In this document: positions 61,900-64,000 of the stretch, piece after piece
How the letters are laid out: each line of letters begins with the position of its first letter
How positions within the stretch are numbered: position 1 is the first letter of the stretch
The notes under the pieces: model-generated
Databases searched by the model: none
Told to the model about the DNA's origin: nothing
What the model saw: only the letters and a program-made list of their open reading frames with translations
Program-made: the position numbers and the translations under genes
NCBI GenBank assembly: GCA_036924285.1
Contig: JAYKYS010000014.1
Location: 1,736,001 to 1,800,000 of the forward strand
DNA from: Asterella californica
Lineage: Eukaryota > Streptophyta > Marchantiopsida > Marchantiales > Aytoniaceae
Direction: 5' to 3'
Length of the DNA: 64,000 nucleotides

Positions 61900-62920
61900 A
61901 TTAATCTCAAACATCACAGGGATCCGAGGAGAACCAAAGATCTACCAGCCTGAGCGATGATTTACAGGCAAGATTCAGCACAGGATATGGCGAAATGCGG
62001 TAAATCTAGGCTAACACGGTACGGTGACGTCCCGCTGGTCGAGGCCCTGACTCCTCAGACCTAAGGCAACTGATGTGCTTTTTCCGGGAAGAATGAGAGA
62101 AGGGTTCTCTACCTTCCTCGGAACATGGCATAATCCCGCTCAGTATAGACACACCTTTTAGATGTAAATACGTAAAACGGTATTCGTCTGTTATAACAGA
62201 TACGTGCACAAAGCACTGATCCAACTGTTTCTGTGTCTGACAGTAGAATGCTGGATTAACAGTAATCCATTTCCTCGCAGTCGCTATGATGCTTTGTGCC
62301 ATGTTAGCGACGCAGATTTCGATCCCAAAAGGGGAGCGCAGTGTTTGCTTCTCTCGCTGCCTCTCTTGCCAACCCTCACGGTATCCATTTTCTGTTGCGT
62401 CTAGGACTTTTAGGTCGCCAAGGGTGTTTCCACTCGCCCGTTTTATGCATATCCTTACCGCTCTGGATACCTAGCACTGAGACTTTCCCACTCAGCGTCA
62501 TACTAAACGGCCAGCCCTCTTCTTTTCTTTCGAATAGCTGTGTTTTGGTTACGAGCTCCTTCTGAAAAGCGAAAAGTTAAGAGTTTGCTCATGATTGCAC
62601 ATTCGAGGGCTACCGTATTAGTAGGGCCACTCAAACCCAGAACCGTAAAAGTGACTACGGAGTTACGTCCAGCCCCATAACCAGAATAGGATATGGTTTT
62701 ATGGATGATGGTAACTTGGTTTGAGAGTGGTCTATAGTGCACCTTTTCGGTTGCGGATAGTTTTACATCCCATTTCAGACCTGGCCATAAATTCTACAGA
62801 TGACAAATTTGTATTAGTGATATTTTCTAATTCAAATTTACCCCTTAACAGAGATCATAAAGACCATTTAAGCGGCAGAGAACAACCATTGTTCAGATTT
62901 TGCCCGGTTCGTTCATTTCT
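61900..62920. other. Unassigned sequence
   Basis: About 1 kb. Frames on both strands near 62.2-62.75 kb, for example the minus-strand frame at 62503-62742, have no recognisable family or splice partners. Confidence 0.4.
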
Positions 62921-62975
62921 CTTTGTCGAAATTTCACAGTCGGAGATATTCGAGGAAAATTGAGCTGAGAGAGAA

Positions 62976-63975
62976 GTGCTCAAATTAGAAGATCACTGCT
63001 CATCATATCTACAGTTGAGAAAAATTCCGGTTTTGAAGTTTAAGGTGTTGATGTTCACGACATGGTCTAAGAATTGTGCAACGATGAAGAAACCAACTAC
63101 AAAACGATTTAGGATACGCGAGACCGATAATGAGAAGATTGTAGTGTATTTAGAAGATCCGGATAACTTTGCTGCACTTCATGGATCCGGCAAAAAAACA
63201 AAGATGACCAGAGGATTATTTCAAAAGTGACAGTTTTGCTATCATGACAGTTCATTTGACAAGAATTGGATTTTCTCTCATGACCGGAGTGATCATGTAA
63301 AAGAAATACGAGAGATATTTAGATAATAATAAAAAAACACGTGAGTTGTTAGACGCTACTGAGGCTAGACTTACTGATTCAGAAATTCAATCAGAGATGA
63401 CTCTGGAGCAGAAGCTGAATGCGAAGTGTCTTTTCTTTTATAGGATGCATAATTTGCATGGGAGTAGAGCTACGACTTGTAATGTTGAGTTGAGTAATGA
63501 ATTTTTTCTTCTGAAAGTATATTGATCAAAGACGATGATAAGAAATCATCCAGATTTTGTTTCAATGTTGGACATGGATTTTATGAGTGAAGTTCACAGA
63601 TGGTCAATGGAGAAACTGCTGATTAGAACGATATGGTTCGTCAAACCGAAAAACTTGTTGTCGAAGAAGATGATCGGATCGATGAAATAGCAACATCACC
63701 TCCTATGAGTTCAATGACCGAGATTGATCACCACATACCGATTCTACCTGAAGAATGTAGTGGAGGAGCGGAAGCAGAAAGAGGACCGGAGAAAATATTT
63801 TCTATTGAACTAGCCTCTTATTAGAGAGGCAAATCTAGGAAGCAGATGCAAAGACCGAGTAATTCATTTGGTGGTCATGGCAAAGGCAACAATTTGATAG
63901 GAGCTTATGAAGACAACATGAAGCAGAAAGTGGATTTTGCCATGCGTTACTTGAGTCTCGAGATAGATGTAAATT
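62976..63975 (+). pseudogene. Decayed transposon-like or plant-specific ORF series
   Basis: A chain of plus-strand segments reads like one protein broken by stops and shifts: TTKRFRIRETDNEKIVVYL (about 63090), GSGKKTKMTRGLFQK to a stop at 63230, then KKYERYLDNNKKTRELLDAT (about 63300-63360), EMTLEQKLNAKCLFFYRMHN, a Pro/acidic linker (63633-63824) and GKGNNLIGAYEDNMKQKVDF (63880-63940). Charge pattern and linker resemble the accessory or Myb/SANT-like proteins of plant DNA transposons, but I see no diagnostic motif. It may continue past the right edge. Confidence 0.4.
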
Positions 63976-64000
63976 AACGCAAGTAGAAGAGTAGAAACGT

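Overview
The window is nuclear DNA of a land plant. Every gene I can rebuild has several short exons with GT-AG introns, and the recognisable products are plant-type: acireductone dioxygenase, spliceosomal SmF, a SUV3-type organellar RNA helicase, a DCN1-like/AAR3-type neddylation factor, a membrane protein with a StAR-like (VASt-type) domain, and a 48-residue single-span membrane protein. The compact genes sitting among AT-rich, repeat-loaded gene-free blocks would fit a bryophyte-grade plant (liverwort or moss), but that is inference and the species cannot be fixed from the sequence.

Layout. 1-2.2 kb: 5' part of an acireductone dioxygenase gene on the minus strand, running off the left edge. 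2.7-11 kb: an AT-rich gene-free block with tandem repeats, perfect hairpins, a twin-hairpin element and two copies of a 371-375 bp inverted-repeat transposon, one heavily decayed by C-to-T type changes. 11.3-12.8 kb: SmF, plus strand, five coding exons. 13-17 kb: a 0.4 kb tandem duplication and unrecognised, probably decayed sequence. 17.3-22.6 kb: SUV3-like helicase, minus strand, twelve coding exons. 23-33 kb: gene-poor, with a GC-rich island at 28.1-29.5 kb and a second twin-hairpin element followed by a 4 x 94 bp tandem array. 33.5-37.6 kb: DCN1-like gene, minus strand. 39-45 kb: repeat-derived and AT-rich. 45.7-47.1 kb: an unrecognised 416-residue gene, minus strand. 48.6-49.0 kb: the best-preserved transposon copy, with a perfect 10-bp target duplication. 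50.0-53.8 kb: VASt-like membrane protein gene, minus strand. 58.06-58.49 kb: the small membrane protein gene, plus strand. 60.6-61.8 kb: an inverted duplicate of the 3' end of the VASt-like gene plus about 0.75 kb of downstream DNA, now a pseudogene. 62.9-64 kb: a decayed ORF series.

The genes do not form a pathway: they serve methionine salvage, pre-mRNA splicing, organellar RNA turnover, cullin neddylation and probably membrane lipid contact. The main unusual content is the repeat landscape: a Mutator-like MITE family with iterated internal motifs in three states of decay, a twin-hairpin element family I cannot assign, and the inverted duplication. I rebuilt exons by hand from splice signals, reading phase and family motifs; coordinates are exact where phases close, and uncertainty is stated otherwise.
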